From NCBI GenBank assembly GCA_030631085.1, contig DAOVLV010000003.1, positions 1 to 20,939 on the forward strand: 20,939 nucleotides of DNA, given 5' to 3'. The notes under the pieces are model-generated. The model saw nothing but the letters and a program-made list of their open reading frames with translations. It was not told the origin of the DNA and did no database searches. Below, in pieces: positions 1-7,808 of the stretch (positions are counted from its first letter, which is position 1; each line of letters starts with the position of its first letter). This DNA is from Planctomycetales bacterium. GTDB taxonomy: Bacteria; Planctomycetota; Phycisphaerae; SM23-33. The position numbers and the translations under genes were made by a program.

Positions 1-687
1 ATCACCACCACGGGTTTTGACGCTTCCGACAGGAAGATCAAAACTGCTTTGGCGAATCGCATGAGCGATCTGCCCGAGCGTAAGGGCGTAATGACGAAGG
101 GATTCTTCGGAAACCTCAACAACAATCTCATAGTCCCGAACGCCGAAGATATTCACCTGGGAGATTTCCGGAAGGTCATTAATCTCGTCGCGGATGTCTT
201 CAGCCAGTTCCTTGAGGGTATGCTCCTCCGAGATATCCGGTAAATGCCCCTTCTCGTAGCCACCGATGCCCAAAGCCACGTTAATCACATGTATTTGCAC
301 CGTTATTTCCGCAACAATGGGGTCTTCAGCGCCCTTGAAATCGATCTTATCGACCTCGCTTTTGACGTCATCGAGCACCTTGCGAACGTCTGCGCCTGTC
401 TTCAGTTCCAGCATGACCGATCCGGCGCCTTCGCTACTGGCCGACGAAATCTCCTTAATCCCGTCCACACCGGAAAGACCGTCTTCGATCTTCAGGCAGA
501 CGCCTTTTTCGATGTCTGCCGGACCCGCGCCGGGATAGGGAACCGCAACGGTTATGAAATTCACGTCGAATTCGGGGAACATCTCGCGCGGAATGAGGAA
601 GCTCGCCGCCAGACCGCCACCAAGGATCAGCAGCATAAGCATGTTGCCGGCAACCGGATTGAGCACCATTCGGCGGATTATACTCAC
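1..687 (-). CDS. RND-family efflux permease, N-terminal part (cut by window edge)
   Basis: This is the first 229 residues of an inner-membrane RND (AcrB/MdtB-like, HAE1-type) proton-driven exporter. The start is a GTG at 685-687, giving MSIIRRMVLNPVAGNML, the usual cytoplasmic lead-in to the first membrane helix (about residues 11-32). It is followed by the conserved IPREMFPEF segment and the periplasmic porter region with PYPGAGPADIE. GTG is chosen because a ggaggt ribosome-binding site lies at 694-699 with 6 nt spacing. That site overlaps the TAG stop of the upstream membrane-fusion gene, so the two are probably translationally coupled. The reading frame is open to position 1; the rest of the roughly 1000-residue protein lies outside the window. 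Substrate cannot be told from this part. No TolC-like outer-membrane gene is in view. The family assignment is firm. Confidence 0.93.
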   Translation of the reverse strand, partial: MSIIRRMVLNPVAGNMLMLLILGGGLAASFLIPREMFPEFDVNFITVAVPYPGAGPADIEKGVCLKIEDGLSGVDGIKEISSASSEGAGSVMLELKTGADVRKVLDDVKSEVDKIDFKGAEDPIVAEITVQIHVINVALGIGGYEKGHLPDISEEHTLKELAEDIRDEINDLPEISQVNIFGVRDYEIVVEVSEESLRHYALTLGQIAHAIRQSSFDLPVGSVKTRGGD

Positions 688-693
688 AGATAA

Positions 694-699
694 ACCTCC
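694..699 (-). promoter_or_regulatory. Ribosome-binding site for the RND permease
   Basis: The minus strand reads ggaggt here, 6 nt before the GTG at 685-687. It fixes the unusual GTG start, and it overlaps the stop codon (699-701) of the membrane-fusion gene upstream. This is a typical arrangement for coupled translation of the two pump subunits. Confidence 0.8.
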
Positions 700-2048
700 T
701 ATGACGCGAGTGCCGGTTTTGTCGTTGCGGACGAGGTTTTCGGCGTCTTGCCGATGGGTTTTACTTCCATTCCGATTACCGGTTTAGCGATAGCGCCTGT
801 TACCACGCGGTCGCCATCGCCGATACCGCTGCCCGGAAGGATTAACGCCTTTTGGTCGGTGAACCGCGCAACCTTGACCGATTTTCTCCGAAGCCGACCT
901 TCGACGACCACATACACGCTACCGTCGGGAAGGACCGCTTCACGCGGCAGCACATAAACCCGTGGTATTGTCTTTCCGACAATGGAAACCCGGCAGAAGA
1001 AGTTCACTTTGAGTTCCGGGCCGGTTCCGGGGTTCGGGTTTTTCACTATTATCACAAGCGTAGATTTTCTCGTCCTGGCGTCGAGTCCGGCTTCGATGCG
1101 ATCGAGGCATCCCGACCAGGTAACGTTTTCGTCCTGTTGCCATTTCACAACTGCCTTGATAGGCGCGGACTCACCGGCTGCGACGTTACCGTACCGGCAG
1201 AGACCCAACGCCTCTTCGTCGAGCCACTTCAGTTCGGTCGCGGGAACCGAGACGGGCACTTCCATAATGTCGCTACCGGTGATTTCGCCGCAGTTCCCCC
1301 CGGCCTGGACCAACTGCCCGATCTCGACCCGGCAATTAAGCACGCGCCCGGCAACAGGGCTTGTGATTGTGCACCGGTCGAGATTGACTTTGGCCTGGGC
1401 CAACTCCACGCCAGCCGAAGCGAGTTCAGCGGCAATTTGCCTGCGCTGAGGACCGATTAACGCCAACTGGCTGACGACGCTCTGGAGTTGCCTTTTTCGA
1501 CCCAGCAGCGTTTCGCGGGCGAGATCGACTTCGTTTTCGCTTCCGGCATCGGCCTCAAGAAGCCTTTTGACCTTCCGGAGCTGCTCGGCGGCGAGTTTCA
1601 CCAGAGAGGTTTCGATATTCTTTGATTCGACGAGGTTTTTTTGCTCCTGCTCCAGTTTGGTGATCTGCGCCTTGAGCAGGTCGATGCGACTTTGGGCCCT
1701 CTGGACAGACAGGGTATAATCCGTCGGATCGATGCGAAAAAGCACCTGACCCTTGCGAACGTATTTGCCGGAGAGAAAATTGTCGGTCTTTTCGACAACG
1801 ACGCCCTTCACCTGCGGGGTAATCAACGGCTGGACGTACGCCCTGGCTAAACCGTAATCGACAATCTTAACGCGATGGTTCATTCGGGGTTTGATTTTCG
1901 GGGCAAGGACTTTCAGTATTGTTTTCTGTCGTTTGCGTTGGTCGGGCTGACGACGGTGCGCCAGCATCAACTGCACCGCAGAACCCGCCCCGGCAAGAAC
2001 CACAACCGCAATCGCTATGTTCAATAATATCCGAGGTTTAATTTTCAT
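699..2048 (-). CDS. RND efflux periplasmic adaptor (HlyD/MFP family)
   Basis: This 449-residue membrane-fusion protein links an inner-membrane RND pump to an outer-membrane channel. Visible in order are an N-terminal membrane anchor (about 7-29), the first half of a lipoyl-like domain ending in GKYVRKGQVLFRIDPTDY (94-111), a long alpha-helical hairpin rich in K, E and Q (about 112-222), and the second lipoyl half (TITSPVAGRVLNCRVEIGQ, 227-245). Beta-barrel and membrane-proximal domains follow to about residue 430. The start is placed at the ATG of MKIKPRILL because gagg (2055-2058) lies 6 nt upstream. A second ATG two codons earlier is possible; a TTG at 2072 has no suitably placed ribosome-binding site. 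It ends 11 nt before the permease and is surely its partner. The low-complexity tail (TPKTSSATTKPALAS) is unremarkable. Confidence 0.93.
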   Translation of the reverse strand: MKIKPRILLNIAIAVVVLAGAGSAVQLMLAHRRQPDQRKRQKTILKVLAPKIKPRMNHRVKIVDYGLARAYVQPLITPQVKGVVVEKTDNFLSGKYVRKGQVLFRIDPTDYTLSVQRAQSRIDLLKAQITKLEQEQKNLVESKNIETSLVKLAAEQLRKVKRLLEADAGSENEVDLARETLLGRKRQLQSVVSQLALIGPQRRQIAAELASAGVELAQAKVNLDRCTITSPVAGRVLNCRVEIGQLVQAGGNCGEITGSDIMEVPVSVPATELKWLDEEALGLCRYGNVAAGESAPIKAVVKWQQDENVTWSGCLDRIEAGLDARTRKSTLVIIVKNPNPGTGPELKVNFFCRVSIVGKTIPRVYVLPREAVLPDGSVYVVVEGRLRRKSVKVARFTDQKALILPGSGIGDGDRVVTGAIAKPVIGMEVKPIGKTPKTSSATTKPALAS

Positions 2049-2121
2049 TACCATCCTCAAAATTCGAGCCAAACGCGGTACTATGGTAACGCAAACCTCC
2101 CTGGTATGTTACAAACTATTG

Positions 2122-3048
2122 CTACTTTTTCAGATCGGCCTGGGAAACTGCCTTCCCATCGAGTGCGGCGGTGATACGGGCTTCCATGACGTGCGAGCCG
2201 CCGGGCGGAATCGTAACGGCGTTTCCGGGAAGGTTGGCCGTCTCAATGCACACCATCCCGGGCCATTCGTCGTCGCCGAATTCCGACATTTCCGCAGCCC
2301 GTGTAATCCACGGGTTCCACACCACCGTCGAATCCGAACCGGATTTCTCTACGGTGATTCTCCGGGCCATTCCGGGATCGTCCAGGATACAGGTGGACGT
2401 CGTATTGATGTACTTCCGGTCAGTCTCGGCCGAGAAAGTGATTGGTTCGTCGCCCTGCCGTTCGTGTTCGTCGGTGACGAAGTATTCGGTATTCTCCAGG
2501 CCAATGATTTTTACGTTCCGCACGTCGGAGACGCGGAAATAACTGTGCAAAGCCTCGGTAATCGTGAACGCCTCATCCCCAATGTTGCGGGTCTCCAGCG
2601 CCATCGTCAGCGTCGTGGCCACCGTTACGGTTATTCGCAACTCGAATTGCCCGGGCCAGAGTCGCTGCGTCTGCTCGTCGGATCGGAGAATCAGCGTAAC
2701 GGCCACGCCCGTGTCCGTCCTGCCTGTAGATTCGACGTCCCAATCCATTCGCCTGGCGAAGCCGTGAAATGGAGATTCCGAGGCCGGTCCCGCCGAACCG
2801 AACCACGGAAAGCATACCGGCACTCCGCCGCGAATCGGACTTCCCCGTTCAAACCGGCTGGATTTGCTCACCCAGAGGCATGGCTGACCGTCGGCGGGTT
2901 TGAAATGCGTTACGTGCCCGCCGTTTCGATAGATCTCCGCTTCGCCGCCGGGCGCGGTAATCGCCATCTTCGTCAAACCGCCAACGCCGCGATCAAACTC
3001 CACAACGCCGGGGATACCAAACCGCTCGTTCAGTTCATCAATATTCAT
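2122..3048 (-). CDS. D-hexose-6-phosphate mutarotase-like protein (YeaD/aldose 1-epimerase family)
   Basis: This 308-residue cytoplasmic protein has no signal peptide. It resembles the YeaD/YMR099c family, which interconverts alpha and beta anomers of hexose 6-phosphates. Family landmarks are present: IRGGVPVCFPWFG (72-84, Arg73), HGFARRMDW (95-103, His95), EALHSYFRVSDV (165-176, His168), VWNPW (243-247) and MVCIETANL (265-273, Glu269). Arg73, His95, His168 and Glu269 match the substrate-binding and catalytic positions of the family. The length is typical. It starts 17 nt after the PPIase stop and has no clear ribosome-binding site, so it is probably read by coupling. Why a sugar mutarotase sits between an exported foldase and an efflux pump is not evident. 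Family confident; exact sugar inferred. Confidence 0.9.
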   Translation of the reverse strand: MNIDELNERFGIPGVVEFDRGVGGLTKMAITAPGGEAEIYRNGGHVTHFKPADGQPCLWVSKSSRFERGSPIRGGVPVCFPWFGSAGPASESPFHGFARRMDWDVESTGRTDTGVAVTLILRSDEQTQRLWPGQFELRITVTVATTLTMALETRNIGDEAFTITEALHSYFRVSDVRNVKIIGLENTEYFVTDEHERQGDEPITFSAETDRKYINTTSTCILDDPGMARRITVEKSGSDSTVVWNPWITRAAEMSEFGDDEWPGMVCIETANLPGNAVTIPPGGSHVMEARITAALDGKAVSQADLKK

Positions 3049-3065
3049 ATTGTAACCAGCAAGGC

Positions 3066-3743
3066 CTACTCCGCCCGACGGACGCTCTTGATTACGACCT
3101 GTTCGATGGGAACGTCGCCGAAACGCCCAGCCTTGCCCGTCCTGACGGCGGCGATTTTATCCACCACGTCCATACCATCGATGACCTTGCCGAAAACGCA
3201 ATACCCGAAGCCGGCGGCGGTCTTGTCTTTGTGGTTGAGGAACCCGTTGTCTTTAAGGTTAATGAAGAACTGGGCAGTTGCGCTGTGGACTTCGTTTGTC
3301 CGCGCCATCGCCAGCGTACCGCGGTCGTTGGGCGTCTCGGCAGAAGCCTCATTTTCGATTTGCCCGTGCGTGGGCTTCTGCTGCATCTGCGGCGTGAAGC
3401 CTCCACCCTGGATCATAAACCCGGCAATGACGCGGTGGAAAATCAGGCCGTCGAAAAACTTTTCATCTGTATATAGGAGGAAGTTTGTTACGGTTTTCGG
3501 GGCCTTGTCGGCAAAGAGTTCCGCCTTGATCGTTCCCATGGACGTTTCGATTATCACGACGGGGTTCTTTGCGGCGTTTTGGTCTTTTTCGGTCACAGTT
3601 TTCTCCGTTGTTTCGGGTTTGGTTTCAGCGGCGGTTGTTTTTTTCGACGAGTCGGACGCCTTCTTCTGCGCCTCGCAGCCAGCCTGCGTTACGAGTCCAG
3701 CCGACATCGCCAACGCTACAATGATTTGCATTGTCCGGTTCAT
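3066..3743 (-). CDS. Exported cyclophilin-type peptidyl-prolyl cis-trans isomerase
   Basis: This 225-residue protein has a signal peptide (1-22), then Cys23, a Lys/Thr/Glu-rich flexible linker (about 24-60) and a cyclophilin domain (61-223). The domain shows FFDGLIFHRVIAGFMIQGG (97-114, with the catalytic Arg104 and Phe109), AMART (145-149), SATAQFFINLKDNGFLNHK (154-172) and YCVFGKVIDGMDVVDKI (181-197). These residues form the usual active site, so the enzyme should catalyse proline isomerisation during folding of exported proteins. Cys23 follows a poor lipobox (QAGC, with Gln at -3), so lipidation is possible but uncertain; simple cleavage and release is the alternative. The ATG has aggag upstream. 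It is the first gene of the leftward unit, behind a plausible promoter at 3783-3811. Confidence 0.93.
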   Translation of the reverse strand: MNRTMQIIVALAMSAGLVTQAGCEAQKKASDSSKKTTAAETKPETTEKTVTEKDQNAAKNPVVIIETSMGTIKAELFADKAPKTVTNFLLYTDEKFFDGLIFHRVIAGFMIQGGGFTPQMQQKPTHGQIENEASAETPNDRGTLAMARTNEVHSATAQFFINLKDNGFLNHKDKTAAGFGYCVFGKVIDGMDVVDKIAAVRTGKAGRFGDVPIEQVVIKSVRRAE

Positions 3744-3782
3744 GCTTGCTTCTCCTGTTCAGGGCCTTTGCGAAAGACGCTG

Positions 3783-3811
3783 ATTATGCGCCACCGGACG
3801 GCGTAATGCAA
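3783..3811 (-). promoter_or_regulatory. Candidate sigma-70-type promoter for the PPIase-led unit
   Basis: On the minus strand, TTGCAT (3806-3811) and CATAAT (3783-3788) are separated by exactly 17 nt. The -10 matches the consensus at 5 of 6 positions, but the -35 at only 3 of 6. Transcription would begin near 3776, about 33 nt before the PPIase ATG. Found by eye only. Confidence 0.35.
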
Positions 3812-3861
3812 TCATGGAAAAACAAGAACGTGGACCGTATCCTCGTTCACAGGGAAAGAGG

Positions 3862-3877
3862 TGGGCCTATCGGCCCA
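3862..3877. other. Small perfect hairpin in the divergent intergenic gap
   Basis: TGGGCC and GGCCCA flank a 4-nt loop (TATC), and a T-rich stretch follows to about 3905. The gap 3744-4005 separates divergent genes, so a terminator is not expected here unless it ends antisense or leftover transcription. An operator or repeat remnant is equally possible. Apart from the promoter candidate, I see nothing else in this gap. Confidence 0.3.
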
Positions 3878-4005
3878 GCCTACCCGACTAATTTTTCTTT
3901 TATTCCCACTCGTTAAGGATTAGGCTGATATTTTGTCATGTTTGAGAAAGCGGGCTCGGAAAACCGGGCTATGAAATTGCTTCTACAAGTCAGGGAGATT
4001 TATCG

Positions 4006-6276
4006 ATGAATACAAAAATTACAAAAACCATTGTTGCGTTGTCCATCATTGCAGTGTTGACGAGCATCTCGCCGGCGGCTGTGCCCATGGCCGAGAAAGT
4101 ACCCGGAAATGCGATGGTCTATGTCGGATGGGCAGGACAAAGCCTGACGTTCAAAGGCTCGATGTTCGGGCAACTATTGAACGAACCGGGAGTAAAGGAA
4201 CTGTTCGGAACAATCAAGACCGCCGCGAGCAAGGCCCTTGAGATGACCGAAGAGCAGGACGCCCCGGCGATATTCGACAGCACATGGGCAATGGCGGCAA
4301 TCGCCTGGCAGAAGCCTGCGGCTGTTGCGCTGCTGGACATCAAGATCCCCCGACAAGGCGGCAAAAACGCTGCGCCGGCAGCCGGACCAAAGGAACCCAC
4401 ACCCGAAGGCTTCATATTAATCGACCTGCAAAAGGACAAGGCCGCCTTCGACGTGCACTTCCAGAAACTACTGGGACTCGTCGGTAAAAAAGCCGAACTC
4501 TCGCAGGTAGCCATCGGCAACCTCTCCTATCACAGCACCTCCACACCCGCCGGTCCGTGCTCGATGGGATACGTCGGGAACTTTTTCTTCCTCTCCATCG
4601 GCGACGGCGCAGCGACGAAGATCGCTTCGGTCGTCAACGGTAAGTCCAAATCACTGGCGAACTCGGCGAAATTCGCCGCAGCAATGAAGGAAGTCGCCGG
4701 ACAGAACGTGCAGATGGCCTACTACGTGGACTTACCACGTCTGCTGACAATCGCCGAGAAACTGACGCCGAAGGATTCTCCGGACGGGCAAAACAAGTTC
4801 CGCGGGATCATCAAGGCAATTGGCATCGACGGCGTAACCGCGATCGCCGGAGCGAGCAATATCGTCGATAGGGGCTTCCACGAGAAATGCCGCATCTTCA
4901 GCCCGGCTCCGCATCGTGGAGTGCTGATGCCGGCGTCCGGCAAACCCCTTGGAGCGGGTGCACTGGCGGGCATCCCCGCCGATGCCGACCTCGTCGTCGC
5001 GATGAACATCGACCCTGTAAAAGTCCTCGCTGAAATCAAACAAATTGCCTCGGCAATCGACCCGAACGCCAGGAAAGAACTCGAAGAAGGGTTGTCCGAA
5101 GCCTGCGAACAACTCGGACTGGACGTCGATAAAGACCTCCTGGCCCACATGGGCGATCAGTGGACTCTTATCAGCGCGCCGTCGCTGGGCGGGACAATCA
5201 CGGGAACAGTCCTGACAGTCCAGCTGAAGGACGCCACGAAATTCTCCGCCTCGCTTGCGAAAATCGAAGAGCAGGTCGGGAAAATGATAGCCGGAAACCC
5301 CAATAGACGACGCAGCCCCAGGGGAACCATCCGCAAATACAAGTCCGGCGAGGTCGAAGTGCATTACGTCTCCGTGGCCGGAAGCCGCGATCCGATACCG
5401 GTCGCCCCGGCATGGGCGGTGCACAAGGGCAAGTTATACCTGGCTGCGTTCCCGCAGGTAATCGCCGCAGCAGTCGGCGGGACCAAAGAAAAACCACTGA
5501 CGCAATCGCCCGCCTTCGCTGCACTCCGCAAACGAGTCAGTCCAAACGCCTCGATTCTGACATACACCAACACGCCGTCGCTGGTCAGGCAGTTCTACGG
5601 CGCCGTGCTGGCGGGCGGAACGGCGGGAATAAACGCACTGGGCAAATTCGCTCCGTCCATCAAGCCGGAGATGCTCCCGCCGCTGCCTAAGGTCGAAAAA
5701 TACATCTGGGCCGACATCTCCGCTGTCAGCAGCGACGCAAAAGGCATCACCATCGAATCCTACGGCTCAATGCCGGGAGGTGGGCTTCTCTCGTCCAACT
5801 TCTCGCCCCTGCGACAAGGCCTCGCCACCAGCATAGCCCTTCCGGCGCTTTGGTCGGCAAAACGCCAAGCCAGACAGGCTGTCTCCATGGCCAATCTTAA
5901 AGGCCTCGGGTTGGGCATTACGATATACACAACCGAGAACAACGACAACTACCCGCCCGGCCTGATTAAATTAGTCGAGACTGGTTCCTTGCCTGCGGAA
6001 ATGCTGATGAGTCCCAACAGCGGGCGAAAGGTCCGCAAGGATTCCAAGGGTAAGCCCATTCCTCCGTTCGATTACGTCTATCTCGGCGCGGGGCTGAAAA
6101 CCACCGACATACCGGAGCCTGCGATGTTTATCCTGGCCTACGAGAGGCCTGAAATAAACAAGAATAAAGGCACCAACGTTCTATACGCAGACTGCCATGT
6201 CGCATGGGTCTCGATGGCGAAATTCCATCGCGACCTTGCGAAAACGCAGAAATGGGTCGCCGAGAATAATAAATGA
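4006..6276 (+). CDS. Large exported planctomycete protein, DUF3352-like body with pseudopilin-like C-terminal tail
   Basis: This 756-residue protein has a signal peptide (about 1-25, cleavage near SPAAV). Residues about 26-600 form a DUF3352-like exported region: MAEKVPGNAMVYVGWAGQS at the start, alternating hydrophobic strands and helices, and a Gly/Pro/Arg linker near residue 430. From about 606 the sequence changes to IALPALWSAKRQARQA followed by SMANLKGLGLGITIY and ENNDNYPP. This matches the later half of the N-terminal helix and the start of the head domain of planctomycete pseudopilins. The tail ends with LYADCHVAWV (726-735), the place where such proteins carry an ADGH-type motif. The prepilin leader and FTLIE segment are absent. 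The start is supported by gggag 8 nt upstream. Function is unknown. An envelope or secretion-apparatus role is only inferred. Confidence 0.85.
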   Translation: MNTKITKTIVALSIIAVLTSISPAAVPMAEKVPGNAMVYVGWAGQSLTFKGSMFGQLLNEPGVKELFGTIKTAASKALEMTEEQDAPAIFDSTWAMAAIAWQKPAAVALLDIKIPRQGGKNAAPAAGPKEPTPEGFILIDLQKDKAAFDVHFQKLLGLVGKKAELSQVAIGNLSYHSTSTPAGPCSMGYVGNFFFLSIGDGAATKIASVVNGKSKSLANSAKFAAAMKEVAGQNVQMAYYVDLPRLLTIAEKLTPKDSPDGQNKFRGIIKAIGIDGVTAIAGASNIVDRGFHEKCRIFSPAPHRGVLMPASGKPLGAGALAGIPADADLVVAMNIDPVKVLAEIKQIASAIDPNARKELEEGLSEACEQLGLDVDKDLLAHMGDQWTLISAPSLGGTITGTVLTVQLKDATKFSASLAKIEEQVGKMIAGNPNRRRSPRGTIRKYKSGEVEVHYVSVAGSRDPIPVAPAWAVHKGKLYLAAFPQVIAAAVGGTKEKPLTQSPAFAALRKRVSPNASILTYTNTPSLVRQFYGAVLAGGTAGINALGKFAPSIKPEMLPPLPKVEKYIWADISAVSSDAKGITIESYGSMPGGGLLSSNFSPLRQGLATSIALPALWSAKRQARQAVSMANLKGLGLGITIYTTENNDNYPPGLIKLVETGSLPAEMLMSPNSGRKVRKDSKGKPIPPFDYVYLGAGLKTTDIPEPAMFILAYERPEINKNKGTNVLYADCHVAWVSMAKFHRDLAKTQKWVAENNK

Positions 6277-6287
6277 ATCACTCTGCC

Positions 6288-6382
6288 GGGTGCCATGCCT
6301 TCACGCGCAGCGGGTAGGCATGTATTGCGCACCACAACATGCTTACGCCCTACGCTCCGCTACGGGCGAAAGCATGGCACCC
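6288..6382. repeat. REP/BIME-like palindromic element
   Basis: GGGTGCCATGC (6288-6298) is repeated inverted at 6372-6382 without mismatch. Inside are two related hairpins facing each other: one closed by catgcc/ggcatg (stem near 6294-6322), the other by catgctt/aagcatg with an internal cgccc/gggcg stem. The reverse complement of the right half clearly resembles the left half (both run from gggtgccatgc to gcatgt). It fills most of the 123-bp gap between the 756-residue protein gene and the radical SAM gene. An in-frame reading through it upstream of the latter gene is judged spurious. A dispersed repeat mobilised by a RAYT-type transposase is the likeliest nature. Confidence 0.75.
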
Positions 6383-6399
6383 AAACGGAAAACACGTCC

Positions 6400-7428
6400 A
6401 TGACGAAACGTGACGGACATGAAGCGATGTTGTATGAATCGGCTGGCGACGGCGACGTCCGCTGTCGGCTTTGCGGACACCAGTGTCTCATCAAACCCGG
6501 AAAAACCGGCATCTGCCGCGTACGAAAAAATATTGACGGAAAACTTATCTCGTTGAATTACGACGCCCTGGTGGCCGTTAATATCGACCCGATTGAAAAG
6601 AAGCCGCTGTTCCATTTCCTCCCCGGTTCGACGAGCCTGTCGATAGCAGCGGCAGGATGCAACTTCCAATGCTCCTTCTGCCAGAACTGGCAGATTTCCC
6701 AGGCGCCGCGGACGGGAAAAATACTCGCAGGCGAGTCAATCCCGCCAGCCGACCTCGTCGCCACAGCCAAACGCAACGGCTGCAAGTCCATCAGTTACAC
6801 CTACACCGAGCCGACCGTATTTTTTGAACTGTGCTACGACACAGCCAAACTCGCCCACGAAGCGGGTATCAAAAATTGTTTTGTCTCCAACGGATTCATG
6901 ACGCCCGAAGCAGTGCAGACCATCGCCCCGTATCTTGACGCCATCAATGTCGATTTAAAAGCCTTCCGCGACGAGACCTATCGGCATGTGATGAAGGCCC
7001 GCCTCGAACCGGTGCTGACATGCCTGAAAGAACTCGTCTCCGTCGGCATATGGGTCGAGGTAACAACACTGGTGGTTCCGGGGATGAACGATTCGCAGGA
7101 CGAACTTTCCGATATTGCCGGTTTCATCGCAGGTGAGTTAGGCGTCGATGTCCCCTGGCACGTCAGCCGATTCCACGGCGATTACCAAATGACCGACACG
7201 CCGACGACTCCGATGGAGACCCTGGCATCGGCTGTGGAGGTGGGCCGGCAGGCGGGATTAAACTATATCTACTGCGGGAACGTCCCTACCGGCGAACACG
7301 AAAACACCCTCTGCCCAAACTGCTCGGCAACGATAATCCGGCGCAGCGGTTTTCGCACCGCGGAAATCCGCCTCTCTGGAACCCGATGCCCGGACTGCTC
7401 GACGGAGATCGCAGGGGTGTGGAAATAA
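6400..7428 (+). CDS. amrS: AmrS-type radical SAM protein (AmmeMemoRadiSam system, PflA-like)
   Basis: This 342-residue cytoplasmic iron-sulphur enzyme belongs to the COG1180 / AmmeMemoRadiSam radical SAM family. The cluster motif CNFQCSFCQNW has Cys87, Cys91 and Cys94 (CxxxCxxC). Other landmarks are the N-terminal quartet Cys22, Cys25, Cys29 and Cys38 (CRLCGHQC...GIC), YTYTEPTVFFE, NVDLKAF, and a C-terminal zinc-ribbon-like pair CPNC (305-308) and CPDC (330-333). Length fits the family. The ATG at 6400 gives MTKRDGHEAMLYES, the normal beginning of family members; MLYES at 6427 is an alternative. Neither start has a strong ribosome-binding site. The expected MEMO1-like and AMMECR1-like partners are not in this window. 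The reaction of this family is not settled; SAM-dependent radical chemistry is the family expectation. Confidence 0.92.
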   Translation: MTKRDGHEAMLYESAGDGDVRCRLCGHQCLIKPGKTGICRVRKNIDGKLISLNYDALVAVNIDPIEKKPLFHFLPGSTSLSIAAAGCNFQCSFCQNWQISQAPRTGKILAGESIPPADLVATAKRNGCKSISYTYTEPTVFFELCYDTAKLAHEAGIKNCFVSNGFMTPEAVQTIAPYLDAINVDLKAFRDETYRHVMKARLEPVLTCLKELVSVGIWVEVTTLVVPGMNDSQDELSDIAGFIAGELGVDVPWHVSRFHGDYQMTDTPTTPMETLASAVEVGRQAGLNYIYCGNVPTGEHENTLCPNCSATIIRRSGFRTAEIRLSGTRCPDCSTEIAGVWK

Positions 7429-7466
7429 CTTACAGCGGTCAGCCATCAGCAGTCAGCCACAAACCC

Positions 7467-7481
7467 GGAGGATTTTCCTCC
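7467..7481. terminator. Weak hairpin between convergent genes
   Basis: GGAGGA and TCCTCC pair around a 3-nt loop (TTT), between the ends of the radical SAM gene and the small basic gene. There is no proper T-run on either side, so intrinsic termination is doubtful. The preceding bases 7433-7458 are a low-complexity run of cagc/tcagcc units. Confidence 0.25.
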
Positions 7482-7510
7482 TGCTGAATACTGAATGCTT
7501 TCTGTTAGCC

Positions 7511-7588
7511 CTATCGCTTCTTTCGACGGTTACGACGTTCGCGGCGTTTCTTGGAACCTATTTTCCTTCTTCGTCTTGGTTTGCTCAT
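7511..7588 (-). CDS. Very small, extremely basic protein (25 residues), possibly ribosome-associated
   Basis: The minus strand encodes 25 residues from the ATG at 7586-7588 to the TAG at 7511-7513. It begins MSKPRRRRKIG and ends RRNRRKKR; 17 of 25 residues are Lys or Arg. Evidence that it is a gene: an agga ribosome-binding site 6 nt before the ATG, a TATAAT box at 7623-7628, and a placement that overlaps no other gene. The composition is like very small ribosomal or ribosome-bound proteins (THX, or the AURKAIP1/COX24-type basic peptides), but I cannot assign it to a named family. RNA binding is inferred from charge alone. It lies in the gap 7429-7808, whose remaining 7589-7808 part shows only AT-rich DNA and promoter-like sequence. 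Confidence 0.7.
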   Translation of the reverse strand: MSKPRRRRKIGSKKRRERRNRRKKR

Positions 7589-7622
7589 GCGGCTTCCTGT
7601 AATTGTTACTTATTGCACCGGA

Positions 7623-7628
7623 ATTATA
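7623..7628 (-). promoter_or_regulatory. -10 box for the small basic gene
   Basis: The minus strand reads TATAAT, a perfect -10 match. Transcription would begin near 7616, leaving a leader of about 28 nt before the ATG. No good -35 lies at the standard distance. A TTGACG at about 7670 would pair with a different, weaker -10. Confidence 0.4.
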
Positions 7629-7808
7629 TCGAAACCGGACCGACTTTACGAGAACTTAAAATCAAACGTCAAAAGATTATAACCATAAAATCGGAAATGT
7701 CGAGAGATTGTTCTTCCAAGAACGCTTATGTAAATATATTCTTACGTCGATACCATTGGTAAATAGAATATGCGATAGTTTGAACCTGTATTATTGAGGG
7801 CTGAAATC

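Noticed and set aside
2049..2101. Strong gggagg upstream of the adaptor gene, with a possible TTG-started leader peptide
   Set aside because: The spacing to the TTG is too short, and the gagg nearer the adaptor ATG explains its start.
2017..3783. 588-codon open frame on the plus strand
   Set aside because: It lies antisense to three genes with firm protein families (adaptor start, mutarotase, PPIase), has no family features and only reflects codon bias.
6295..6399. N-terminal extension of the radical SAM gene by 35 codons
   Set aside because: The extension is a translation of the palindromic repeat and has no family counterpart; the protein family starts near MTKRDGHEAMLYES.
7433..7458. Low-complexity tcagcc/cagcagtcagcc run
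   Set aside because: Too short and irregular for a CRISPR or satellite array; treated as simple sequence.
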